Assembly (NCBI GenBank): GCA_903866395.1
Contig: CAIPNM010000155.1
Location: 1-39,823, forward strand
Source of the DNA: an uncultured bacterium
GTDB lineage: Bacteria > Pseudomonadota > Gammaproteobacteria > Burkholderiales > Burkholderiaceae_E
Reading direction: 5' to 3'
DNA: 39,823 nt
This document shows, one piece after another, positions 1-7,649 of this stretch (positions are counted from its first letter, which is position 1; the number at the start of each line of letters is the position of its first letter). The notes beneath the pieces were generated by a model. It had not been told where the DNA came from. It was given only the letters and a program-made list of their open reading frames with translations, and ran no database searches. The translations under genes were made by a program, and so were the position numbers.

Positions 1-320
1 GCCGTCATGCGTTTGGCGCGTCTTATGCGGGGCAGCCACTGGTGACAGTGAGCATTGAAGCGACGCCGGCAGGCGCTGGTGCTGCCGCCAAGGTGACGTT
101 GGCGGTGATTGACAACGGTGTCGGCTTACCTGAGGCGCGGCGCGCCGATATGATGCAACGCTGGCGCCGAACCTCGCGCGAGCCCATGCTCCGCGAGGGT
201 GCGGGGCTGGGGCTTGCCATTGTTAGCGAGTACGCGCGGCTGCTAGGTGCGCGACTGTCGCTTCAAGCCGGGCCGGACGGCACCGGCCTGTCAGTGGGCA
301 TTGAACTCGACCGTGCCTGA
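1..320 (+). CDS. Sensor histidine kinase, C-terminal fragment (HATPase_c), 5' end outside the window
   Basis: This is the last ~105 residues of a protein whose start lies to the left; the reading frame is open from base 3. The fragment opens with RHAFG, the tail of the N box, followed by a G1 motif (DNGVGLP) and a G2 glycine-rich motif (GAGLGLAIV), then the final beta strand GLSVGIELDRA. These are the ATP-binding elements of the GHKL fold, so the protein is the kinase half of a two-component system, probably membrane-bound. Its response regulator is not visible and probably lies upstream. It converges with the VWA gene, with only 24 bases between the stops. Sensor type and signal cannot be told from this fragment. 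Confidence 0.85.
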   Translation, partial: RHAFGASYAGQPLVTVSIEATPAGAGAAAKVTLAVIDNGVGLPEARRADMMQRWRRTSREPMLREGAGLGLAIVSEYARLLGARLSLQAGPDGTGLSVGIELDRA

Positions 321-344
321 GGACGTGCGCGCCGGCGGGGAAGG

Positions 345-1487
345 TCAGGCAATTCTGCCGGTGCGTGCGAGCGATACTGCGGCCGCCACGATCACCAGCA
401 AACAGCCTGCGAGTGCGAACACTGCCGTCACTTCGGTGAGCTGACGGCGTTCGAGGGTCAGCCGGGAACTGAGCTCTTTGTAGATTCGGCGCAGATCGAG
501 CGCATCGTTCGCGCGAAAATAGTCACCCAGCGTGATGTCGGCGATCTTCTTGAGTGCTTCTTCATCGAGCCGCACCCGCATCGACATGCCCTGCGCATTG
601 AGCGTGATTCCTTCTGGCGTGCCCACCCCTACGGTGAAGATCCGAACGCCGTGCTGCGCTGCGAGTTCTGCCATCTTGAGCGTGTCGGGCCCGGTGTTGC
701 CCTGGCCGTCGGTGAGCAGGATGATGGCCGCGCTGCGGTTGGAGCCCGGCTCCGCGGGGGGGCTGGTTTTGGGTGGCTCCTGGGTGCCTGAGCGGGCGCC
801 CGATGCCGTGGCGCCAGGAGCTCCGGCGCCATCGCGTCCGGGAGCGCCCCGCAGTGGCGTGCCACTCGTGCCCGGGCGAGGCGCTTCGCCCGAGGCCTCG
901 TTGAGGATTTTTTGTACGTCGATGCCCGCGCCCGGCAGCAGCTCGGCGAGGCTTACCAGGATGCCGCTGCCGATGGCCGAACCGCGCTGGAGTTGCAGTG
1001 AATCGATTGCCTGATAGAGATCGTCCCGCTCAGTGGTGGGCGACTGCGTGACCGCGGCCGTGCCGGATATGGTGACCACACCGACCCGAAGCCGCGATGG
1101 CATGCCGTCAATGAAGCTGCGTGCGGCAGCCTGAGCGGCTTCGATACGGCTGGGTTTGACGTCGGCGGCCCGCATGCTGCCCGACGTGTCGATGGCCAGG
1201 ATCACTGACTCGACTGCCGTGGGCATGAGCAGCATGGCCCGTGGACGAGCTACAGCAATGAGCAGCAACGCGAGTCCAATGAGTGCGATCAAGCCCGGAC
1301 CATAGCGACCGAGGAAACCCCACACGCCCGAGTGCGTGAGCGCATGCGGGACCATGCCAGGGTAGCGGGAATGGGCGCGCGAACGGGTGAAACGGAGCAG
1401 CAGCATGGCGAGCGCCGCCAACGGCACGATCGCGAGCAGCCATAGAAGTATCGGCCAGAGAAAGCTGAGCGTGCGCAGATCAATCAT
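345..1487 (-). CDS. VWA-domain membrane protein (BatA/BatB-like), second paralogue
   Basis: A 380-residue inner-membrane protein with hydrophobic segments at about residues 8-31 and 65-80, a von Willebrand factor A domain, and a C-terminal membrane helix at about 353-376. The MIDAS metal site DTSGS is at residues 100-104. A Gly/Pro/Ala/Ser-rich insert of roughly 60 residues (about 195-250) interrupts the VWA domain before the AAIILLTDG strand. It follows the DUF58 gene by 8 bases on the same strand, in the order protease-MoxR-DUF58-VWA, the standard MoxR/Bat arrangement. MoxR ATPases are thought to act as chaperones that load or remodel VWA partners; the client here is unknown. It is clearly paralogous to the VWA gene at 4685-5776. 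Confidence 0.85.
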   Translation of the reverse strand: MIDLRTLSFLWPILLWLLAIVPLAALAMLLLRFTRSRAHSRYPGMVPHALTHSGVWGFLGRYGPGLIALIGLALLLIAVARPRAMLLMPTAVESVILAIDTSGSMRAADVKPSRIEAAQAAARSFIDGMPSRLRVGVVTISGTAAVTQSPTTERDDLYQAIDSLQLQRGSAIGSGILVSLAELLPGAGIDVQKILNEASGEAPRPGTSGTPLRGAPGRDGAGAPGATASGARSGTQEPPKTSPPAEPGSNRSAAIILLTDGQGNTGPDTLKMAELAAQHGVRIFTVGVGTPEGITLNAQGMSMRVRLDEEALKKIADITLGDYFRANDALDLRRIYKELSSRLTLERRQLTEVTAVFALAGCLLVIVAAAVSLARTGRIA

Positions 1488-1495
1488 GGTGCGCG

Positions 1496-2536
1496 TTACC
1501 GTGAGGCCGAACGCGCTGCGGCGGCCGCACCGAACGCGCCGGCCGATAGCTGTGAGCGGCGCTTTCGCAGCTGCAGGAAGCGGAGCAGCGATTCATCGAG
1601 CGGCTCATCGGTGGCGAGTTCCAGGCAGTCGACGCCGCTGCGGGCCAGTGCCTCGCGGAGCTGCGTTTCACGTTCGCCCGCAACCTTGGCGAAGCGCTCG
1701 CGAAAGCGGCGGTCGCTACTGTCCACCCACAGCAACTCGCCGGTTTCGGCGTCGCGCAGCGCGATCATCCCGAGGTCGGGCAACTCGACTTCAAGCGGAT
1801 CGAAAAGCCGCACCGCCACCACATCGTGGCGTCGGGCGAGTTGCGACAGGGCCTGATCCCAGCCGGGAAGGCTGATGAAGTCTGAGACGACAAACACCAC
1901 CGACCGCCGCTTGATCACCGCCAGCGCATCGGACAGCACCGCACCGAGTTCAGTGGCATCGTGCGGCGTGCCACCGGTTTGTGCCGCTTCAATGCTGCGC
2001 ATGAGGTGGAGCACGTGCCGACGCCCCGAGCGCGCCTGCACGAAAGCGTTGTCATGATGACTGCCCGCATGGATCAGCGCGCCGATTCGGTTGCCGCGCC
2101 GGGTGAGTAATCTGGCCACGACGGCGCTGAATTCAAGTGCCAGCGTGCGCTTGGAAACCTGCCCGGATCCGAAGTCAACCGAGCCCGAGAGATCAAGCAG
2201 CAGCCACGCCGCCACCTCGCGGTCTTCCTGATGCTCGCGGACATGCGGAACCTGAAGCCGCGCTGTGACGTTCCAGTCGATATGGCGCACATCGTCGTGC
2301 GGCATGTATTCGCGCAGATCGGCCAGATCGAAGCCGGTGCCTCTGAAGAGCGTGCGGTAATCGCCCTGGAGAATGCCGTCCAGCCGGCGCACGACCGTCC
2401 ACTCGAGCTTCTTCAGCAGCCGCTCGGGATCGGTTCTTACGGTTTGCAGAGCCGGGCCGCTCGAAGCCGTTGCTGTCCCCGGCGCGGTCGCTTCAGGGCC
2501 CGGGGCTGCAGCTCGCTTGCGAAACCAGCCAAACAT
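1496..2536 (-). CDS. DUF58 domain-containing protein
   Basis: A cytosolic protein of 346 residues from the ATG at 2536, beginning MFGWFRKR. An upstream in-frame ATG at 2590 would add 18 residues but would overlap the end of the MoxR gene by 26 bases. Neither start has a convincing Shine-Dalgarno. After a low-complexity Ala/Pro/Thr linker comes the DUF58 core, with the diagnostic REYMPHDDVRHIDWNVTAR segment and a VWA-like LLLDLSGSVDFG strand. DUF58 proteins sit beside MoxR ATPases and VWA proteins in most proteobacteria and are presumed partners of the complex; no activity is established. The C-terminal part (WDQALSQLARRHDVVAVRLFDPLE) is also typical of the family. Confidence 0.85.
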   Translation of the reverse strand: MFGWFRKRAAAPGPEATAPGTATASSGPALQTVRTDPERLLKKLEWTVVRRLDGILQGDYRTLFRGTGFDLADLREYMPHDDVRHIDWNVTARLQVPHVREHQEDREVAAWLLLDLSGSVDFGSGQVSKRTLALEFSAVVARLLTRRGNRIGALIHAGSHHDNAFVQARSGRRHVLHLMRSIEAAQTGGTPHDATELGAVLSDALAVIKRRSVVFVVSDFISLPGWDQALSQLARRHDVVAVRLFDPLEVELPDLGMIALRDAETGELLWVDSSDRRFRERFAKVAGERETQLREALARSGVDCLELATDEPLDESLLRFLQLRKRRSQLSAGAFGAAAAARSASR

Positions 2537-2564
2537 GGGAGGGTGCGTTCCGAAGCCGGCCGGA

Positions 2565-3614
2565 TCAGGCCGACTCCCCCAGCCTGACATGGGTGGAGAG
2601 CGGCGTGTCGGGCGCAGGAATGGCGCGCAGCAGCTTACCGATCAGTTGGTCGGGGGAGAGGTTTTCGGAGAGCGCCTCATAGCTCAGCACCAGGCGGTGA
2701 CGAAGCACATCGGCCACCAGGTCGATCACATCGGCGGGCAGCACGTAGCTGCGTCCCCTCAGCAGGGCGAGGGCGCGGGCCCCTTCGATCATGCTGATCG
2801 TGGCACGCGGGCTGGCACCGAAGCCGATGTAGCGCGCGAGTTCCGGCAGACCGCAGGCGGCAGGGTTCCTGGTGGCGGCAACGATTTTCACCGCGTACTG
2901 CACCAAAGCCGGATCGACGTAGACGCGCCGGCATTCGGCCTGCAGCGCGGCCAATTCCTCGGTGGTGGCCACCGGCGAAACATCGATCGCCGGACCGGTG
3001 ACGCGCTCGACGATGACGAACTCTTCCTCCTCGGTGGGATAGCCCACCAGCACCTTCATCATGAAGCGGTCGACCTGAGCCTCGGGCAGCGGGTAGGTGC
3101 CTTCGGTTTCGATCGGATTCTGCGTGGCCATCACGAGGAAGGGGTTGGGCAACCGATGGGTTTCGCCAGCGATGGTGACTTGGCGTTCCTGCATCACCTC
3201 GAGAAGCGCGCTTTGCACCTTGGCTGGCGCGCGATTGATCTCGTCAGCGAGCAGGAGGTTGGTGAAGACCGGCCCCAGCGCCGTAGAGAACTCGCTGGTT
3301 TTCTGGTTGAAGACGCGTGTTCCAACCAGATCCGCAGGCAGCAGATCGGGCGTAAACTGGATGCGCTTGAAGGTGCCGCGAAGGGTGCGCGCGAGCGTAT
3401 TCACGGTGAGCGTCTTGGCGAGCCCCGGCACCCCTTCGACCAGCAGATGGCCTCGGGCCAGCATGGCCACCAGCACGCGCTCGAGGAAGGCATCCTGTCC
3501 CACGACAACGCGTTTGACCTCATAGAGCACCTGCTCCATTCGGGCGGCGACTTCATTTCGCAGTGGGGCGGTGCCCGGCCGGTTCCAGGCGGGGTTCGAT
3601 TCCTGGGCTTGCAT
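2565..3614 (-). CDS. MoxR family AAA+ ATPase
   Basis: A 349-residue AAA+ ATPase of the MoxR class. Walker A reads GVPGLAKT, Walker B LLLADEINRAPAK, sensor 1 ATQNPIETEGTYPLPEAQ, and the arginine-finger region VDRFMMK. The C-terminal lid carries the family's GASPRATI motif. Length and motif order match complete family members. A plausible ribosome binding site (AGGAAG) lies ~10 bases before the ATG. It sits between the protease gene (20-base gap) and the DUF58 gene, so it is probably co-transcribed with both. MoxR proteins use ATP hydrolysis to assemble or activate VWA-domain complexes. Here both VWA proteins of the locus are candidate partners, by inference from context. Confidence 0.93.
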   Translation of the reverse strand: MQAQESNPAWNRPGTAPLRNEVAARMEQVLYEVKRVVVGQDAFLERVLVAMLARGHLLVEGVPGLAKTLTVNTLARTLRGTFKRIQFTPDLLPADLVGTRVFNQKTSEFSTALGPVFTNLLLADEINRAPAKVQSALLEVMQERQVTIAGETHRLPNPFLVMATQNPIETEGTYPLPEAQVDRFMMKVLVGYPTEEEEFVIVERVTGPAIDVSPVATTEELAALQAECRRVYVDPALVQYAVKIVAATRNPAACGLPELARYIGFGASPRATISMIEGARALALLRGRSYVLPADVIDLVADVLRHRLVLSYEALSENLSPDQLIGKLLRAIPAPDTPLSTHVRLGESA

Positions 3615-3634
3615 GGGACAGACTTCCTGTAGGT

Positions 3635-4633
3635 TCAGAACGGGGGAATGCCGATCGCGGTGCCGGCACTTTCTATGGTGACAGCAAAGCCGATGCCGAC
3701 GAATGTTCGCGCTGAAGTGGGGTTGAGAATGGCAGTGACGATGCCCACCACTTCGCCAGACAGGGTGACGAGCGGGCCGCCGGAATTACCGGGATTGGCC
3801 GCTGCGTCGAACTGGATGAGGCCTTTCAGCGGACGCTCGCCCTCTTCGGATTTGAACTCGCGATTGAGGCCCGACACCACGCCCGCGCTGACTGATGGGC
3901 CAATACCGAACGGAAAGCCAACGGCCACCACCTCGTCGCCCGGCGCCAGGCGGTTGCTCGCGCCTAGCGTGGCGGGCGGCAAGTCATCGGGAATTTCCTT
4001 GGGCTTGAGCACAGCGAGATCGTTATCAGGCTGGGCGCCCGCGAGCGTGGCTGTGGTTTCGCTGCCGTCAAAAAACGTGACACGAAGCTCTTCGGCGCCG
4101 GCCACCACATGCAGATTGGTGAGCAGCGTGCCGTCTTCCATGATGACCACGCCTGTGCCCGTCCCCCGTTCTTTGAGGCCTGCCTCGGGCTCGCTGGGGT
4201 CCACCGCATAGCCCCGAATTCTGACCACCGATTGCCGGACGGCCTCGGCTGCGCGCGCAGCGCGCGATGGCAGGTCGCGGGTTTCGAGTGTGTGGAGCAC
4301 CGCTGCGTCGATGTCCTCCTGGGTCAGCATGACCTGGGGTGGGGCGAGCGCGTCGCGGATCAGAACGATTGCCAGGGCGAGCACGATGCCGGCAAAAAAT
4401 GCCGAGGCCTGACCATAGCGTGCGAGGCGCGACCGGAGGCGGGCTCGTAACCCCTGCACGCGTGGGGCTTCCAGGGGGCTGCTGGTGTGGAGGCGTTCGC
4501 CGGGTTGGTTTGAGCCGTTGGGGAAGGCCGCACGACTGGGCTCCCGCGCGGCTGGGTGCCGAGGCGCCCAGCTTTCCGGGGAGCGGTCTTCGCTGGGACG
4601 TGACCGGCTGCTGTAGAGCGAACCGCGGCGCAT
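3635..4633 (-). CDS. Membrane-anchored trypsin-like (HtrA/S1C) serine protease without PDZ domain
   Basis: A 332-residue protein from the ATG at 4633, with one membrane anchor (about residues 79-98, FFAGIVLALAIVLIRDAL) and a trypsin-like protease domain facing the periplasm. The catalytic triad is visible: His in LLTNLHVVAG, Asp in DNDLAVLK, Ser in AANPGNSGGPL. The protein ends shortly after the last beta strand (GIGFAVTIESAG), so it has no PDZ domain, unlike DegP/DegS. The first ~58 residues are Arg/Ser/Pro-rich and unconvincing. An in-frame GTG at 4459 preceded by GGAAG gives a more usual N-terminus and would leave room for a divergent promoter toward the VWA gene at 4685. It heads the MoxR-DUF58-VWA gene set. 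Confidence 0.85.
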   Translation of the reverse strand: MRRGSLYSSRSRPSEDRSPESWAPRHPAAREPSRAAFPNGSNQPGERLHTSSPLEAPRVQGLRARLRSRLARYGQASAFFAGIVLALAIVLIRDALAPPQVMLTQEDIDAAVLHTLETRDLPSRAARAAEAVRQSVVRIRGYAVDPSEPEAGLKERGTGTGVVIMEDGTLLTNLHVVAGAEELRVTFFDGSETTATLAGAQPDNDLAVLKPKEIPDDLPPATLGASNRLAPGDEVVAVGFPFGIGPSVSAGVVSGLNREFKSEEGERPLKGLIQFDAAANPGNSGGPLVTLSGEVVGIVTAILNPTSARTFVGIGFAVTIESAGTAIGIPPF

Positions 4634-4684
4634 GGCTGGAAGCTGACCCTGGATTGCTGTCGGTGGTAGAGTGGGACATTAGCA

Positions 4685-5776
4685 TTGAATCCAAAAGCCG
4701 TGCGATTCATCTGGCCCGATTTCCTCTGGGGTCTGCTGGTGCTGCCGCTCCTGGTGGCACTTTATGTATGGCTCCTTCGCCGTCGTCGGCGAAACGCTGT
4801 GCGCTACGCGAGCCTGACCCTGGTCCGACAGGCGATCAGTCCCGGCCAGCGCTGGCGTCGTCACGTGCCGCCCGCGTTGCTCCTGGTCAGCATTGCGTCA
4901 GGCCTCATCGCGGCCGCGCGCCCGGCGGCCAATGTGGTGCTCCCCGCCGATTACATGACGATCGTGCTGGCGATCGATGTGTCGCGCAGCATGCTCGCCA
5001 ACGACGTCGAGCCCAACCGCATCCACGCGGCCCAGGTTGCAGCGCGCGAATTCATCCGCGAACTTCCCGACGGCATCCGGGTGGGCATCGTCACCTTCGC
5101 CGGGTCGGCCCAGGTGGTGCAGGGTGTCACCGACCGCAAGGAAGACCTACTGGCGGCCATCGACCGGTTCCAACTGCAGCGAGCCACCGCCACCGGTAGC
5201 GGTCTGCTGGTGGCGCTTGCCACGCTCATGCCCGAAGCGGGAATCGACCTCGAGTCGTTGCTCTATGGCCAAGGATTCGGTCGAGACGGCGGCCGCGCCA
5301 AGGGGGCGATTGAAAGCCGAGCCGCGCCGCCACCTCCCAAGGCCGCGCCCAAGGCGCCGGCGGCGGCGCTGGCTCCAGGTTCTTACACCGGTGGCGCAAT
5401 CGTGCTGCTGTCCGATGGTCGGCGAACCAACGGTCCCGACCCGGTGGTGGCCGCCCGCAAGGCCGCCGAACTGGGTGTGCGCGTGTACACCGTCGGATTC
5501 GGCACCCCAAATGGCTCCATTCCAGGCTATGAGGGCTGGTCGTTTTACGTGCGATTGGATGAAGAAGCGCTGAAAGCGGTCGCCAAGGTCACCGAAGCCG
5601 AATACTTCTACGCCGGTTCGGCGGTGGATCTGCGCAAGGTCTATCAGCACCTCACCTCGCGGTTTGCGCTCGAGCGCCGTGATACCGAAATCGGTGCGCT
5701 GTTTGCGGCTGCGTCCGCTCTGCTGGGGCTCTTTGCGTTCGGGCTGTCGGCGATCTGGTTCCGACGCTCGGTCTGA
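4685..5776 (+). CDS. VWA-domain membrane protein (BatA-like), first paralogue
   Basis: A 363-residue membrane protein, counted from a TTG start at 4685 (GTGGGA lies ~8 bases before). A GTG at 4700 would begin MRFIWPDFLWG, which resembles family N-termini better. It has membrane helices at about 13-31 and 62-77, an intact MIDAS motif DVSRS at residues 98-102, and a C-terminal helix before the end. As in its paralogue, a Pro/Ala-rich insert splits the VWA domain between the second MIDAS loop and the AIVLLSDGR strand. It is transcribed away from the protease-MoxR-DUF58-VWA set rather than within it, so the two VWA proteins may be expressed independently. Confidence 0.85.
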   Translation: MNPKAVRFIWPDFLWGLLVLPLLVALYVWLLRRRRRNAVRYASLTLVRQAISPGQRWRRHVPPALLLVSIASGLIAAARPAANVVLPADYMTIVLAIDVSRSMLANDVEPNRIHAAQVAAREFIRELPDGIRVGIVTFAGSAQVVQGVTDRKEDLLAAIDRFQLQRATATGSGLLVALATLMPEAGIDLESLLYGQGFGRDGGRAKGAIESRAAPPPPKAAPKAPAAALAPGSYTGGAIVLLSDGRRTNGPDPVVAARKAAELGVRVYTVGFGTPNGSIPGYEGWSFYVRLDEEALKAVAKVTEAEYFYAGSAVDLRKVYQHLTSRFALERRDTEIGALFAAASALLGLFAFGLSAIWFRRSV

Positions 5777-5833
5777 AGAAGCTGCCCGGTTTCTAAGAAG
5801 CGGCTCTCGCAAGGGCGAGGGGCCCGCCGCCGG

Positions 5834-6652
5834 TCAGACCGGGTCCACAAACTGCGCTGTACGCTTTTCCAGTTGCGCGCGTACCGCCTCGCGTTGATTC
5901 GGGTGTTCCATGATCGCGACCTGAGCGTCGGACTCGCGTTGAAGGCGAGTGGCCTGATCCGCGGAATAGGCGGCCGCCACCAGCGCCTTCGTGGCGCGAA
6001 TGGCGTCTGGATTTCGCGAGGCGATGTCGCGCGCCATGGCAAGGGCCGCTCCCAGCGGGTCGTCGCTCAGTTGGGTGGCAAGCCCCATCGCGACCGCCTC
6101 GGCGCCACTGACCGTGCGGCCGGTGTAGGCAAGATCGCGAATCCGGTCAGCGGGCATGAGTTCAGGCAACACAATGAAAGCACCCATGTCGGCAACGATG
6201 CCCCAGCGGATTTCCAGGAGCCCCAGCTTTGCCTCCGGCGATACGATCCGGATGTCGGCGCCGAGCGCGATCTGCAGACCACCCCCCAGGGCGGCGCCGT
6301 GAACGGCGGCGATGACAGGTACAGGAAGGCTCCGCCAGACCATCGCTGCGTACTGCGGCACATTGCAGTCTCCGTGCGAGCGGGGACCCAGCCGCAGTGA
6401 TGCCGCGCTATCGGCCTGGCTCGCCATGGCCTGGAAGCGTCCCATGTCGAGCCCAGCGCAGAATGCCTTGCCCGCACCCGACAAAACGACCGCCCGCAGG
6501 CCATGCATGGTGCGCAGCCGATCGCCCGTTGCAATCAGCGCATCGAACATGGCGCTATCGAGCGCATTGAGCTTGTCGGGACGATTGAGCCGAACGTCGG
6601 CCACTCCCTGGTCGATGGTGACCTGAACCCGCGTGTCGTCGGTTGCTGACAT
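5834..6652 (-). CDS. Crotonase / enoyl-CoA hydratase family protein
   Basis: A 272-residue cytosolic enzyme of the crotonase superfamily, acting on acyl-CoA thioesters. Oxyanion-hole segments are present: FCAGLDMGRF, and AALGGGLQIALGADIRI. The catalytic region reads LLEIRWGIVADMGAF, with a Glu and an Asp eight residues apart. The same Glu/Asp spacing occurs in delta3,5-delta2,4-dienoyl-CoA isomerases and in many uncharacterised bacterial relatives. Hydratase, isomerase or another acyl-CoA activity is therefore possible, and the substrate cannot be read from sequence. It is convergent with the VWA gene. The cnoX gene lies 31 bases upstream on the same strand, so the two may share a transcript although their roles look unrelated. 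Confidence 0.9.
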   Translation of the reverse strand: MSATDDTRVQVTIDQGVADVRLNRPDKLNALDSAMFDALIATGDRLRTMHGLRAVVLSGAGKAFCAGLDMGRFQAMASQADSAASLRLGPRSHGDCNVPQYAAMVWRSLPVPVIAAVHGAALGGGLQIALGADIRIVSPEAKLGLLEIRWGIVADMGAFIVLPELMPADRIRDLAYTGRTVSGAEAVAMGLATQLSDDPLGAALAMARDIASRNPDAIRATKALVAAAYSADQATRLQRESDAQVAIMEHPNQREAVRAQLEKRTAQFVDPV

Positions 6653-6683
6653 GTACGGCTCTCCGGCTTCGCTGGTGAGGGAG

Positions 6684-7535
6684 TCAGTATAGGCCCGCGC
6701 TCAGCCGCCTGCGGTAGGTGCCCACGAGCGGAGGATCGCCGCACAACTCGAAGGCCGCCAGCATGACTTTGCGCGCCGCGTCCTCGCGAAATTTTCGGTC
6801 GCGGCCGATGATTTCCAGGCACAGATCCATGCAATCCTGCCACCGCCCCTGCAAAAGAAGCGATTGAGCGAGGAGAAGTCGGGTCTCCAGGCTGTCGGAG
6901 GCGGTAAGTGCGCGCCGCAACGCACCGTCCTCGCGGCTGCCCTCGGGCAGCTCAGCGATGGCTTGCGCTGCGTCCAGCAGTTGCCCCACGGCCGCGAGCG
7001 CAAGATCGCTTCGGGCTGCGGCGCGAAGCGGCTCGAATGCCGTGGCCGCGTCGGTTGTTCGATTCATCGAGATCAGCAACCGGACGTAGTCGGCACGGAC
7101 CTTGTCCTGCGCCGGATTGATGGCCAGTGCGGTGGAATAGGCGGAGGCCGCGTCCTCCAGGCGCCCCGCCGCCACTGCATCCTGCGCTTCACGCACCTGA
7201 TCGTCGCCCGGGCGGGGCAGATGCGGGGCCAGAAAGGCGTGAATCTGGCCCTCGGGTTTAGCGCCGACAAAACTGTCTATCGGTGCGCCATCGCGAAACA
7301 ACATCACCAGGGGGATGCTCCGTACCCGAAAACGGGCTGAAAGCTGCGGGTTCTCATCGGAGTTGATCTTGACAAGGCGGATCTGGCCCTCCAGCGCCTT
7401 TTCCACCCGTTCGAGCGCGGGGCCGAGCATCCGGCAGGGGCCGCACCACGGCGCCCAGAAGTCCACCAGAACGGGTTGCGTAAAGGAGGCGCGAATGACT
7501 TCGATTTCGAAAGATTGTTCGTTGACGTCAATCAT
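6684..7535 (-). CDS. cnoX: Thioredoxin-TPR co-chaperone CnoX/YbbN
   Basis: A 283-residue protein with an N-terminal thioredoxin domain (about 1-108) carrying an intact WCGPC active site at residues 30-34, and a C-terminal TPR-like helical domain (about 118-283). This layout is that of CnoX (YbbN), a chaperedoxin that protects substrates from oxidation and hands them to GroEL or DnaK. The E. coli protein has lost the first active-site cysteine; this one keeps both, so it may be redox-active as reported for other bacterial homologues. It diverges from the YbbP-like permease. In E. coli ybbN and ybbP also lie close together, so the neighbourhood is partly conserved. Confidence 0.92.
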   Translation of the reverse strand: MIDVNEQSFEIEVIRASFTQPVLVDFWAPWCGPCRMLGPALERVEKALEGQIRLVKINSDENPQLSARFRVRSIPLVMLFRDGAPIDSFVGAKPEGQIHAFLAPHLPRPGDDQVREAQDAVAAGRLEDAASAYSTALAINPAQDKVRADYVRLLISMNRTTDAATAFEPLRAAARSDLALAAVGQLLDAAQAIAELPEGSREDGALRRALTASDSLETRLLLAQSLLLQGRWQDCMDLCLEIIGRDRKFREDAARKVMLAAFELCGDPPLVGTYRRRLSAGLY

Positions 7536-7649
7536 GGGGGTGTTGAAGAAGACGGGTTGATGGGCCGAGGTGCTGCGGCATCCTTGCTGATTTTAGGGCG
7601 AGCGGCGCAGCCTTCAAGTGTCCCGAGTATGCTCCGAGACAATCCCATC

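Noticed and set aside
2373-3632. A 419-codon open frame on the plus strand opposite the MoxR and DUF58 genes
   Set aside because: It is the antisense shadow of the MoxR gene, with composition rich in Gly, His, Gln and Arg and no family motif. The minus-strand MoxR motifs are unmistakable.
5806-5819. Small hairpin CTCGC-AAGG-GCGAG between the convergent VWA and crotonase genes
   Set aside because: The five-base stem has no U-run on either strand; it is too weak to call a terminator.
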